A stretch of 36,315 nucleotides of DNA from Clostridium sp. CAG:967 (GCA_000433095.1 HF991471.1:30331-66645), one strand, 5' to 3'; counted from the first letter of the stretch, positions 23,702-31,644 are shown. A program made the numbers and translations. The notes: generated by a model from the sequence alone, not told the origin.

Positions 23702-24267
23702 TATACTGTCATAACCTCTTTTTCTTTATCTGCAACTGATTTGTCAATAATTCCAGTATATTTATCTGTTAACTTTTGGATTTTATCCTGATTATCTTTT
23801 ACCATATCTTCAGGAAGATTTTCGCTTTTTTCCAATTTTTTCAAATCATCTGACATATCACGACGAACATTTCTTACAGCAACTTTTGCTTCTTCTCCTA
23901 ATTTTTTAACTTCTTTAGCAGTTTCACGTCTTCTTTCTTCGGTAAGAGGAGGGAATGCCAATCTGATACAAATACCGTCACTGTTAGGTGTAATACCGAT
24001 TTCAGCTTTGATAATTGCTTTTTCTATTTCTTTCAAAATAGTTTTATCGTAAGGAGTAATAACAAGTGTAGTACCGTCTTGTACAGTCACTTGAGACATT
24101 TGTCTTAAAGGAGTAGGAGCTCCGTAATAATCAACAAGAACTTTATCTAAAATCATAGGATTAGCACGACCAGAACGGATAGAACCGAACTCTCTGTGCA
24201 ATTGGGCAATTGCCTTTTCCATTTTCTCTTCACCTGATAAAAATAACTCTTCTAAAGCTTCTGACAT
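23701..24267 (-). CDS. frr: Ribosome recycling factor
   Basis: It splits post-termination ribosomes with EF-G. The 188 aa include LHREFGSIRSGRANPMILDK, VDYYGAPTPLRQMSQV and TEERRRETAKEVKKLGEEAK, all typical. AAAGGA lies eight bases before the ATG. It follows pyrH after 82 bases that contain two small hairpins, a longer gap than elsewhere in the operon. Confidence 0.98.
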   Translation of the reverse strand: MSEALEELFLSGEEKMEKAIAQLHREFGSIRSGRANPMILDKVLVDYYGAPTPLRQMSQVTVQDGTTLVITPYDKTILKEIEKAIIKAEIGITPNSDGICIRLAFPPLTEERRRETAKEVKKLGEEAKVAVRNVRRDMSDDLKKLEKSENLPEDMVKDNQDKIQKLTDKYTGIIDKSVADKEKEVMTV

Positions 24268-24349
24268 TTTTTATATCCTTTCCGCCGACACTGGTCGGAC
24301 TTTTTATCCCGCCGCCAGAGGCTAAAGCCTCCGTTTTTTCTCCTTTATA
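24268..24349 (-). promoter_or_regulatory. Two hairpins between pyrH and frr
   Basis: GAGGC/GCCTC with loop TAAA (24318-24331) and CCGAC/GTCGG with loop ACTG (24285-24298), both short and GC-rich within an AT-rich operon. They could stabilise or separate mRNA ends; neither has a U run, so they are not terminators. Confidence 0.45.
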
Positions 24350-25066
24350 TTAACTTATATATGTTCCTATTTCGCTGCCGCTTAATATATCTACAATACC
24401 GTCTTTTGCCTCAAAATCAAATACCACAATCGGGATATTGTTTTGTTTACATAATGCACATGCAGATGTATCCATAACTTTTAAACCGTTAATTATTATA
24501 TCATCATATGTAATTTTCTCTAGCTTTTTAGCATTTGCATTAGTTTTGGGATCATCGGTATAAACTCCGTCAACGCCGTTTTTCGCCATTAACATAGCTT
24601 CTGCATTAATTTCAGAAGCTCTTAATGCTGCTGCTGTATCGGTTGTAAAGAAAGGATTTCCGGTACCTGCTGCAAAAATAACTACTCTGCCTTTTTCAAG
24701 GTGTCTTATTGCTCTGTGTCTTATGTAAGGCTCTGCAATCTGGTTCATTGCAATAGCACTTTGAACACGGCATGGAATTTTCATTTGATTTAAAGCACTT
24801 TGCAAAGCAATAGCGTTCATAACAGTAGCAAGCATTCCCACATAATCACCTGAAGCCTGATCCATACCGAGTTTTGCACTGTTTTTCATCCCCCGAAAAA
24901 TATTTCCGCCGCCGACAACCACAGCTATTTCAGCACCTAAATCTCTTGCTTTTCTAATCTCTTCTGAAATCATTTTGATTGGTTTTTGATCAATACCGAA
25001 TTGTTGGTCACCTAAAAGTGCCTCTCCGCTTATTTTTAATAGTATTCTTTTATATTTTAAATCCAT
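24350..25066 (-). CDS. pyrH: UMP kinase
   Basis: It phosphorylates UMP to UDP for all pyrimidine nucleotides. The 238-aa amino-acid-kinase fold shows KRILLKISGEALLG, VVGGGNIFRG, DYVGMLATVMNAIALQ, AAGTGNPFFTTDTAAALRA and KNGVDGVYTDDPK. AGAGG lies before the ATG. It is the first gene of the operon pyrH-frr-cdsA-rnc-rpe and is divergent from the RHH gene. Confidence 0.98.
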   Translation of the reverse strand: MDLKYKRILLKISGEALLGDQQFGIDQKPIKMISEEIRKARDLGAEIAVVVGGGNIFRGMKNSAKLGMDQASGDYVGMLATVMNAIALQSALNQMKIPCRVQSAIAMNQIAEPYIRHRAIRHLEKGRVVIFAAGTGNPFFTTDTAAALRASEINAEAMLMAKNGVDGVYTDDPKTNANAKKLEKITYDDIIINGLKVMDTSACALCKQNNIPIVVFDFEAKDGIVDILSGSEIGTYIS

Positions 25067-25305
25067 TGGGATACCTCTTTTCCTAATATTAACTTAAAAG
25101 AACTCCCTTGTAAAGAGACTTAGCCGATTATAGAGATTGCAATTTGTTACGGTTTGTAAAGAAGGATTTAACAGCTGAAAGACAATAAAATCAACTGTTT
25201 TAAAAATTAGTATATATTTTTTAGATAAAGAATAGCACTTTTTTAAATCAAATTGTTTTTATTTAAATATCAGCGAACTATTTCATTTAAAGAAAAGGAG
25301 AATAT

Positions 25306-25494
25306 ATGGCTCGAGTATTAATTTCTATGCCTGAAGAATTTTTAAACAGAATTGATCAGGTTGCAGATGGAGAGAATCGTTCACGCAGTGAATTAATTAG
25401 AGAAGCATTGCGAACTTACATCTACAAACAAAAGGTTCGTGAATCAACTACGGCAAGCAGAAATGCCGAGTTGTTGGAATCATTGTTGGAATAA
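25306..25494 (+). CDS. Ribbon-helix-helix (CopG/NikR-type) DNA-binding protein, 62 aa
   Basis: The whole protein is one RHH unit: beta strand ARVLISMP, helix EEFLNRIDQVADG, then NRSRSELIREALRTYIYKQK. Such proteins act as dimers; some are antitoxins. No toxin (PIN, MazF or ParE) follows, so it is more probably a stand-alone regulator. AAAGGAG precedes the ATG. It is divergent from pyrH across 239 bases and ends at a hairpin terminator. Confidence 0.88.
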   Translation: MARVLISMPEEFLNRIDQVADGENRSRSELIREALRTYIYKQKVRESTTASRNAELLESLLE

Positions 25495-25515
25495 GAGAAA
25501 AGCAGGAAGTTTATG

Positions 25516-25541
25516 AAGCCCTCGATTTATATCGGGGGCTT
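25516..25541 (+). terminator. Terminator-like hairpin after the RHH gene
   Basis: An 11-bp stem AAGCCCTCGAT/ATCGGGGGCTT (one T-G pair) with a TTAT loop. The following U run is weak (ACTAATATAAAT). Confidence 0.6.
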
Positions 25542-25636
25542 ACTAATATAAATACGTAAAATAACTTCACAAACTAGCAAAAAAATATTTGATGTTTTTT
25601 TACAAATAGTGTATTATTGGCAACAGAGGTGTGTGT

Positions 25637-26782
25637 ATGAAAGAAGTTAAGTATGTACTTCCGCAAAAATCCAGTTTAAAACAAATTAAAGTAAGCGATA
25701 TTGAAATTGATTTGCCTGACTTGAAGAATATTTCCGAGTCAAAAGCAATTGCTATTGCCAAATGGATGATAAATTGGATTGACAGTGATGTAAACGTAAA
25801 ACCTAACTTTCTTTTGCCGTCAAAACCCGATTTAGCATATCTTCTGGGCGTAAGTATCGGAACTATACAAAACTCATTGAGATATATTGAAGATTTAGGC
25901 TATGTTGAATCTAAACAATGCATAGGAACTATTATCAGGGACAGAAAAAACAGCAGTACTTGCATTCGAAAACTAACATCCAAAAGAGAAATTACAATTA
26001 ATGCTATAAAAAAATATATCCTTGATAAAAAATTCAAAACAGGTCAGCATTTACCTTCTGCCAGAAATATAGCAGCAAATATCGGCTGTTCTGCAAATAC
26101 AACAAGACTTGCGCTTGAATATCTCGGGACAGCAGGTATTCTTGAGCATAAATTTAAAAATGCCAATGAAACAGGCTGGGCTGTAAAATCTGTTGACTTT
26201 ACCTGTGATGAAACTGTTGATTCAAATATAACACTTGTAAAAAAAGTTGAAGAAGATTTGAAAAACTATATTTCCAACAACCTGAAAGTAGGTGACAAAA
26301 TGCCTGCTCACGCTGATTTGTCAACTGAATTGTCTGTAAGCATTAAAACAATTCACGATGCCCTCAAAACGCTTATAGATGAAGGCATTTTGCTTGCACG
26401 CAGGGGAAGATACGGAACAACCGTAACGAGAATTCCTAATGACAAAACAGCTTTTGAAAAGAAAGAAACATCTATATTTGCACAAGCTCAGGACACAGCA
26501 TTTTATTACTATGAAAAAACTCAAAATCACATCAAGAAGATGATTGCAGAGAACTATGAAATAGGCTCTAAACTGCCTTCAATCATAGAGCTGTCCAAAG
26601 AGCTTGACTTAAGCCCGAACACAATAAGAAAAGCCTTCCATAACTTAGCTAAAGAAGGTTATCTCGCATTTTCACGAGGACGTTACGGCGGAACATTTGT
26701 TATTGACATTCCTGAAATGGAAGAACAAGCATTCAAATGGCTTGCCGTTAACCCTAAATATGCTGAAGTTTATAAAAATTAA
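25637..26782 (+). CDS. Regulator with four tandem GntR-type winged helices, 381 aa
   Basis: Four GntR-like DNA-binding units follow each other at about residues 37-102, 118-184, 200-266 and 294-358. Each has the 'LPS/MPA...la..l..s..Ti..al..L...G.l....g.G' pattern; clearest are KMPAHADLSTELSVSIKTIH and KLPSIIELSKELDLSPNTIR, with wings RRGRYGTTV and SRGRYGGTF. There is no effector-binding domain such as FCD, UTRA or aminotransferase, which nearly all GntR regulators carry. I start at ATG 25637 with AGAGG seven bases before it. It overlaps the convergent pilin gene's stop by four bases. A target at the pilin genes is only a guess from position. Confidence 0.85.
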   Translation: MKEVKYVLPQKSSLKQIKVSDIEIDLPDLKNISESKAIAIAKWMINWIDSDVNVKPNFLLPSKPDLAYLLGVSIGTIQNSLRYIEDLGYVESKQCIGTIIRDRKNSSTCIRKLTSKREITINAIKKYILDKKFKTGQHLPSARNIAANIGCSANTTRLALEYLGTAGILEHKFKNANETGWAVKSVDFTCDETVDSNITLVKKVEEDLKNYISNNLKVGDKMPAHADLSTELSVSIKTIHDALKTLIDEGILLARRGRYGTTVTRIPNDKTAFEKKETSIFAQAQDTAFYYYEKTQNHIKKMIAENYEIGSKLPSIIELSKELDLSPNTIRKAFHNLAKEGYLAFSRGRYGGTFVIDIPEMEEQAFKWLAVNPKYAEVYKN

Positions 26783-27647
26783 GGTAAACTTTCCCAGTAC
26801 CCTTTTTTGTTGTCATGCGGGTATACATTTCTGATAGCATACTGTGCACAAGAAACACCGGTATCTTGAGGTACGGAACATGTATTAGCTTTCTCAAAAT
26901 TACAGCAGGCAAGTTGTTCTTCATCAGTTTGTGCATATAAATAATTTCCTGTATCAGGGTATAATTTATTATCAGTACCCAACTGGAAATAAAATACATC
27001 ATAACCAAATTTATTAGGACGTTTAGGACCGTTAGTATCAATTATAAAATCAATACCGATACCTCCTTTTGTCCACCAGCAGCCGCTTGAGGCTATCATC
27101 ATACCGTTACTTAAAACTATAGCTCCGTTATTATGAGCATCAACATTGAAAACATTTCTGCCCGGTGCTGATTGAAAAAAAGTTTTATCTTTATAACCTA
27201 ATTTTGTTAAATCTGCTGTATTCCCATAGTCACTTGTAACTACTTTAAAATATTTCGCAAAATCCTGTATAAAAATGTTTTGTGTTCTATCAGCCATACC
27301 TGTACCGCAATACATTTTTGTCAGGTCAATATTTTCATTCCCCATTTGAGTTAATGTCTGGGCAACAAGTGAGTGAGCGACTTTAAACTGTGCTTCATAA
27401 ACCTTATGCCTGTGATTGCTAATCAAAACCGGCATTGTCATAGCAGAAACCACACCGATAATACCGAGTGTGACCAAAACTTCAGCGAGAGTAAATGCAT
27501 ATTTGCTCAGACTATTCAACATAGCTACGTGCGTATTACCTTCAGCGAGAGTAAACGTATTACGGCGAGCATTTTTTGCAACGGCGAAATCCCTGTCACA
27601 GAGGCTTAAATGGTTGCCCCCCCCCCGAAATTGATAAATCTTTTCAT
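26779..27647 (-). CDS. Poly-G type IV pilin-like protein, out of frame as assembled (phase OFF)
   Basis: The body has YAFTLAEVLVTLGIIGVVSAMT and a conserved end, IDTNGPKRPNKFGYDVF. The visible ATG at 27522 has no ribosome site. AAAGGAG-preceded ATG 27645-27647 reads MKRFINF and then G10; with 10 G it stops after 13 codons (MKRFINFGGGATI). With 8 or 11 G it reads GGGGNHLSLCDRDF and on through AVAKNARRNTFTLAEG to the pilin without a stop. Two possible prepilin-peptidase sites exist, T|FTLAEG and A|FTLAEV, encoded by an exact 15-base repeat 60 bases apart. It follows the HicB-like gene by 39 bases but has its own TTGTGC-17-TATAAT. The body has several Cys residues. Confidence 0.85.
27481..27563 (-). 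repeat. Duplicated FTLAE-coding segment
   Basis: TTCAGCGAGAGTAAA (plus strand) occurs at 27481-27495 and 27541-27555, exactly 60 bases or 20 codons apart. The second copy is flanked by CGTATTAC at 27532-27539 and 27556-27563. The result is a leader with two in-frame FTLAE motifs. Confidence 0.85.
27617..27626 (-). repeat. G10 tract inside pilin leader (slippage site)
   Basis: Same length and same flanks (TTC before, CAACC after) as the tract at 6883-6892. Only 8 or 11 G connect the start codon to the pilin frame. Confidence 0.9.
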
Positions 27648-27686
27648 AAATTGCTCCTTTCTATAAGTTATTATAACATTTTTCTA

Positions 27687-27956
27687 TTAAGGGCACAAGC
27701 TTTCCCAATCAGGTTCATCATCTTCTTCACCAGGTTCAATAATATGTTCGCCGCTTTCAAGCATTACCTGCAAAGTCCATTTTAACTGCTGTTTGTATCT
27801 TTCCCTTGCTCTCTCCTGTGTTTTTGCACAGAAAGTAAAGCTGGGAATTTCTTTTATTTCAATATAAAAGTAAGGATTTCCGTCAAAATCCAAATCCTGC
27901 CCTTCAATTAAAGTCCAATCAAGGTTTAGGTAGTAATCCAAATCTTTTTCAGTCAT
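27687..27956 (-). CDS. HicB-like protein, 89 aa
   Basis: The pattern YYLNLDWTLIEGQDLDFDGN, then PYFYIEIKEIPSFTFCAKTQ, a helix ERARERYKQQLKWTLQVMLE and SGEHIIEPGE matches the partial RNase-H fold of HicB antitoxins (short sheet, 'G.T.eeA', then 'G..ip.P'). There is no HicA toxin gene beside it and no C-terminal DNA-binding part. It lies directly after the GerMN gene (no gap) at the end of the rbfA-truB group. The acidic tail EEDDEPDWESLCP is unusual. It may have a non-toxin role. Confidence 0.65.
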   Translation of the reverse strand: MTEKDLDYYLNLDWTLIEGQDLDFDGNPYFYIEIKEIPSFTFCAKTQERARERYKQQLKWTLQVMLESGEHIIEPGEEDDEPDWESLCP

Positions 27957-28562
27957 TTATCCTTCCAGAGATTTTTCATTCAAAGGCTGGTTAATCATTA
28001 TACCTTCACCGCCTATTACCTCAGCTTTATTGCCTTCAATATATAAGTATACAGGTTTATCGGTATTTCGTTTTGCAGTTTTTATCAACTGGTAAAGTCT
28101 TTTATAAATACTATCCGTACCGCCGCCGTTTTCAAATGCGGAGTTCAAGTTAATAATAACTTTGTCATTTGTTTCGTTAATGGAAATTATGCGGGTTCCA
28201 GCAGGGATTTCAGAGTATACGCCTTTTGCTTTTTCATTTTGTCTAGGTCCTGCAATCAGACAATCAATCGCAAATTTAATTTTTGTTCCGTCGATGTCCT
28301 TGTCGTATTCTCGGTTAACAGCTTTATACACTTCTTCTTTATTATCGTTTTGTCCGATAAAGAAAACATTAACATAAACCTTTTCTTTCTCTTGAGGTTT
28401 AGGAGTTTCCTCATCAGGCGGAAGCTGTTCTCCCGGTACAGGAAGAATAGGTCCTGAAACATTTTCATCATTGTGATAAAGCATTCTTAATGTAAGAAAA
28501 CCGCAAACTGCAATCATTATTACGGCTGTAACCAACAGAAACATTCTTTCATTTTTACGCAT
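27957..28562 (-). CDS. GerMN-domain protein with N-terminal anchor
   Basis: A membrane segment (about 7-27) is followed by a Pro/Glu-rich linker and a GerMN domain (about 60-185): VYVNVFFIGQ, FAIDCLIAGPRQNEKAKG, SEIPAGTRIISI and VIINLNSAF. GerMN domains occur in spore germination proteins, but also in non-sporulating groups including cyanobacteria, where they are envelope proteins of unknown role. It starts three bases after the DUF2993 gene, another envelope protein. Confidence 0.85.
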   Translation of the reverse strand: MRKNERMFLLVTAVIMIAVCGFLTLRMLYHNDENVSGPILPVPGEQLPPDEETPKPQEKEKVYVNVFFIGQNDNKEEVYKAVNREYDKDIDGTKIKFAIDCLIAGPRQNEKAKGVYSEIPAGTRIISINETNDKVIINLNSAFENGGGTDSIYKRLYQLIKTAKRNTDKPVYLYIEGNKAEVIGGEGIMINQPLNEKSLEG

Positions 28563-28565
28563 AAT

Positions 28566-29423
28566 TTATTCCTTATCCTTAAGAACGGTCATTCTACCGT
28601 CAACAGTTATTTTTTTATCACTGATTTTTACATTTTCAATGCTAAATCTTGCATCTTTATTTTCCAGTATTTTAGCAGAAAAATCAAGTGGGTTGATATA
28701 ATTTAATATTCTTGAGAATTTGTTAACATCCAGCGAAAGATTATTATTTACAAGATTTGTATTTGCAAGAACAATCTTACCGTTGTCTACGCATAAATCA
28801 GCACTAATAACTGCTTCTTGCGATTTTCTCATAAAAGGCATGGCATATTTCATTACATAATACATTTTGCCGTTTTTAAGCTTTACGCTTGTAGATGTAA
28901 TTTGAAAGATGTTAAAACTTCCTCCGATGCTGTTTATGTCGTTTAAAAGTCTTTTGTAATCGGAAGAATTCATTGTTTTGTTTAAATCTTCCTCGGTTAT
29001 TTCTGTTTTAAATGCAACAGGGATATCTTCCTTAACAGTCACATTACCGTTTTTATCCTGAACAATATAATTAAAATTACATAAAGTTTTTGTATTAAAG
29101 TAAGATATATAAACCCCTTGAACATTAACATTCTTTCCTGTTATTTCCAGAGATTTAAACTTACCGGCTTTCAAATCTCTGACACTGTATGAATCAAGAT
29201 TAACTTTTATTTTACCGCTGATAATTTCTTTTTTTATTGCTTTTTTGGTAAGACTTTCGCCTATTTTTTCACCTAAAAAGTTTTGACCTGTAACGTTGCT
29301 GAAAAATCTTGAAAAACCTGAAGTTAAATTATAAGGTTCTGCGCAATATAATGTTTCGCACTCAGATGCTAAAGTCATTGAACCTACAGCAATAATTCCA
29401 AGCAATAATAACAATTTTTTCAT
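28566..29423 (-). CDS. Exported DUF2993/LmeA-like protein
   Basis: A signal peptide (about 1-18, ending LAS) precedes a 285-aa protein whose beta-rich blocks, GKIKVNLDSYSVRDLKAGKF and ending VKISDKKITVDGRMTVLK, fit DUF2993. LmeA of mycobacteria binds phospholipid in the envelope, and many cyanobacteria have several such proteins; a lipid-binding role is inferred. Three Cys residues near the N-terminus are compatible with oxidised disulfides. It overlaps truB by one base. Confidence 0.8.
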   Translation of the reverse strand: MKKLLLLLGIIAVGSMTLASECETLYCAEPYNLTSGFSRFFSNVTGQNFLGEKIGESLTKKAIKKEIISGKIKVNLDSYSVRDLKAGKFKSLEITGKNVNVQGVYISYFNTKTLCNFNYIVQDKNGNVTVKEDIPVAFKTEITEEDLNKTMNSSDYKRLLNDINSIGGSFNIFQITSTSVKLKNGKMYYVMKYAMPFMRKSQEAVISADLCVDNGKIVLANTNLVNNNLSLDVNKFSRILNYINPLDFSAKILENKDARFSIENVKISDKKITVDGRMTVLKDKE

Positions 29424-30277
29424 TATAAAAACACTTTCTTAACTCTTATTTTATCATTATCTGCAACACCAATCGCACAGATTTTCTCTACGTTTTCATT
29501 ATAAATCAAAATAACAAAATCGCCATGCCTTATGTTTTTATTTTGAAGAAATTGTCCGTTACGTATTTTTTCCAGCTCTTGTTGCTGAACTTCAACTTTT
29601 TCTAAATCGAGCATTTCAAGAGGATTAATTAAGTTTTTACTCACATCAATTTCATCAAGTTTAACGCTGGTTTCAACTCTAAACTTTCCTGCCTGAGTTC
29701 TGATAAGCTTAATCAAATGAGCACCTGCTTTGACTTTTTCTCCCAAATCATGTGCAATTGAGCGAATATAAGTCCCTTTGGAACATTTAATCAGAATTTC
29801 AGCCTGTTGACTTTCCGCATCAAAATTTAATAACTCTATCTTTTCAATAACAACTTTTCGAGGCTTAATCTCGACTTGCTCACCTTTCCTTGCATATTCA
29901 TAAAGCTTTTTACCGCCTACTTTTATAGCAGAATAAATCGGCGGCGTTTGAGAGATTTCGCCTTCAAAATCTTTTAAAGCTTGAACAATATCTTCCTTTG
30001 AAACTTTAGCATCGGAAACAAAAGTTTTTTCACCCTCTAAATCATAAGTACTTGTTGCACAGCCGAATTGAACGGTTGCAATATATTCCTTATCATCTTT
30101 TAAGTATTCTATAAGACGGGTTGCCTTGCCTATACATACAGGCAGAACACCTTCCGCAAACGGATCAAGTGTTCCCGTATGTCCGATTTGTCTGATTTTT
30201 GTAAGCCTGCGTAACCTTGCAACAACATCATGAGAAGTCATAGCAGATGGTTTATAGACATTCAAAAATCCGAACAT
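29423..30277 (-). CDS. truB: tRNA pseudouridine-55 synthase
   Basis: It makes pseudouridine 55 in the T-loop of tRNAs. The 284 aa hold GHTGTLDPFAEGVLPVCIGK with the catalytic Asp, then TPPIYSAIKVGGKKLYEYAR and CSKGTYIRSIAHDLG. The C-terminal PUA-like part is short but present. It lies six bases after rbfA, as in many bacteria. Confidence 0.97.
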   Translation of the reverse strand: MFGFLNVYKPSAMTSHDVVARLRRLTKIRQIGHTGTLDPFAEGVLPVCIGKATRLIEYLKDDKEYIATVQFGCATSTYDLEGEKTFVSDAKVSKEDIVQALKDFEGEISQTPPIYSAIKVGGKKLYEYARKGEQVEIKPRKVVIEKIELLNFDAESQQAEILIKCSKGTYIRSIAHDLGEKVKAGAHLIKLIRTQAGKFRVETSVKLDEIDVSKNLINPLEMLDLEKVEVQQQELEKIRNGQFLQNKNIRHGDFVILIYNENVEKICAIGVADNDKIRVKKVFL

Positions 30278-30283
30278 AAATTT

Positions 30284-30628
30284 TTACAGTTCTCCCCGTG
30301 AGATTTTATCTATAATTTCACTTACTCTTGAACCTTGTTCCAATGAATCTGTATAAACAAATTTCAATTCCGGGGTTAAGCGTAAACGAATACGTTTTCC
30401 GACTTCGTAACGGATTTTAGGCGTGCTTTTTTCAATAACTTCTTTTGTCTTTTCAACCTGTTCTGCCGAACCCAAAACACTATATATAACTTTTGCAAAA
30501 GAATTATCATGAGAAACTTCTACATCCAATACAGATACTACACCCGCAAGCCCACGAATTTCTTTTTGCAATATATCTGAGATATCTCTCATTAATTCTT
30601 TTCTAACACGTTCATTTCTAAGAGTCAT
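30284..30628 (-). CDS. rbfA: Ribosome-binding factor A
   Basis: It helps 16S rRNA maturation in 30S assembly and cold growth. The 114 aa show the KH-like pattern with RNERVRKELMRDISDILQKE, VSHDNSFAKVIYSV and RIRLRLTPELKFVYTDSLEQG. AAGGAG precedes the ATG. Normally it follows infB directly; here a small HTH gene and a divergent pilin gene lie between. A 7-bp inverted repeat (30640-30658) is directly upstream of its ribosome site. Confidence 0.97.
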   Translation of the reverse strand: MTLRNERVRKELMRDISDILQKEIRGLAGVVSVLDVEVSHDNSFAKVIYSVLGSAEQVEKTKEVIEKSTPKIRYEVGKRIRLRLTPELKFVYTDSLEQGSRVSEIIDKISRGEL

Positions 30629-30639
30629 AATTTTCTCCT

Positions 30640-30658
30640 TGGTATAATAAGTATACCA
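30640..30658. promoter_or_regulatory. Inverted repeat TGGTATA-N5-TATACCA before rbfA
   Basis: Perfect 7+7 repeat, immediately upstream of the AGGAG of rbfA and 14 bases after the HTH gene stop. It may be an operator or an mRNA hairpin affecting rbfA translation. Confidence 0.5.
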
Positions 30659-30672
30659 TGAAATAATAAAAA

Positions 30673-30897
30673 TTAACGCCCCAATCGGATTTCATCAAAG
30701 TCTATATAAATTCTGTATCCTAAGATTTTACAAATCATTTTCATTTCAGTATACCTGAGTGATTCACTTGCAAGCTTATGAGATATCAAACTTTGAGAAT
30801 AATTTTTTCCGCTTAACTCCGTCATCTTTTTTGCAAGCTCGGTAAGTGTCATTCCCTTAGAAAAAAGCATAATCTTAACTTCATCTTTAATATTCAT
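30673..30897 (-). CDS. Small helix-turn-helix (XRE-like) protein, 74 aa
   Basis: One HTH unit covers most of the protein: MTLTELAKKMTELSGKNYSQ, then SLISHKLASESLRYTEMKMI and CKILGYRIYIDFDEI. Its spacing fits the XRE/lambda-repressor fold with a longer turn. Its start is 20 bases from the perfect promoter of the divergent pilin gene (30917-30945), so the natural guess is a regulator of that promoter and of itself. TATAAT lies six bases before its ATG and no Shine-Dalgarno is seen, hence possible leaderless mRNA. Confidence 0.82.
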   Translation of the reverse strand: MNIKDEVKIMLFSKGMTLTELAKKMTELSGKNYSQSLISHKLASESLRYTEMKMICKILGYRIYIDFDEIRLGR

Positions 30898-30916
30898 ACA
30901 ATAATTATAAATTGTA

Positions 30917-30945
30917 TTGACAAGTTATGAAAAATATTGTATAAT
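30917..30945 (+). promoter_or_regulatory. Perfect consensus sigma-70 promoter of the 31006 pilin gene
   Basis: TTGACA (30917-30922), 17-base spacer, TATAAT (30940-30945); both boxes match consensus at all six positions. Confidence 0.92.
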
Positions 30946-30946
30946 T

Positions 30947-30980
30947 ATGAATACTATTCATATTAATGAATATTATTCAT
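30947..30980. promoter_or_regulatory. Tandem palindromic operators downstream of the pilin promoter
   Basis: Two perfect palindromes ATGAATA-N-TATTCAT (30947-30961 and 30966-30980), centres 19 bases apart, begin one base after the -10 box and cover the predicted start of transcription. A protein bound here would block the promoter. Confidence 0.8.
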
Positions 30981-31005
30981 ATAAAATACATTTATTGGAG
31001 TTTTT

Positions 31006-31644
31006 ATGAAATTTTTTGGATTTACTTTAGCTGAAATATTAATTACTCTTGGTATAATCGGTATTGTCGCTGCTATGACTATACCAGCATTAATTACAAA
31101 ACACAAAAGACATGTTGCAGAGGTTAAATTACAAAAATTTTATTCTGTAATAAATAATGCCATGAAAATGATTGAAGAAAATTATGGAGAAATTTCAGAA
31201 GTAACTACAAACAACAAAGATACATCATATTTCAGTAAAGAGTTTTATGAAAAATATTTTACTCCCTATATGAGTAATGTAATAATCAGACCCCCAAAAA
31301 AAGATTATTATGTTAACAGCGAAAACCATATCGTTTTTGCTGATGGCAGTGGTTTTCGTGTTCGTAATTATCACACAGAATTAAAATTCCTTTATTATAT
31401 CGATGTAGATAAAGCAAATGCTAAAGATAAGAAACAATATGAATTCTATTTTGAATATAATCCGACAAGACATGTAGTAGCTCCATACGGAATATATTGG
31501 GCTAATGGAAAAGATTTAACTTCAACCAGTCTTTATGAATCCCAAAAAGCCGACTGCTATGACGGCAGCTATACTTATTATTGTGCTGCAATAATACAAC
31601 AGAACGGTTGGAAAATCCCCAAAGACTATCCTCATATTAAATAA
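31006..31644 (+). CDS. Type IV pilin-like protein without poly-G leader
   Basis: MKFFG|FTLAEILITLGIIGI is a short, complete class III signal peptide with Gly -1 and Glu +5. The body is 212 aa, alpha/beta, with two Cys near the end (DCYDGSYTYYCA). GGAG lies before the ATG, and a perfect promoter with tandem operators controls it. The DxNGxKxPN motif of the other pilins is replaced by a diverged stretch (YYIDVDKANAKDKKQYEFYF). It stands alone on the plus strand between infB and rbfA, so it is regulated by transcription and not by tract slippage. Confidence 0.9.
   Translation: MKFFGFTLAEILITLGIIGIVAAMTIPALITKHKRHVAEVKLQKFYSVINNAMKMIEENYGEISEVTTNNKDTSYFSKEFYEKYFTPYMSNVIIRPPKKDYYVNSENHIVFADGSGFRVRNYHTELKFLYYIDVDKANAKDKKQYEFYFEYNPTRHVVAPYGIYWANGKDLTSTSLYESQKADCYDGSYTYYCAAIIQQNGWKIPKDYPHIK

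Noticed and set aside
25306..25494. RHH protein as antitoxin of a toxin-antitoxin pair
   Set aside because: No toxin gene adjoins it; a terminator and then an unrelated regulator follow.
27041..27522. Pilin 2 starting at ATG 27522 with no need for the poly-G leader
   Set aside because: No ribosome site precedes this ATG, and the matching leader in two other loci shows that the start lies upstream of the tract.
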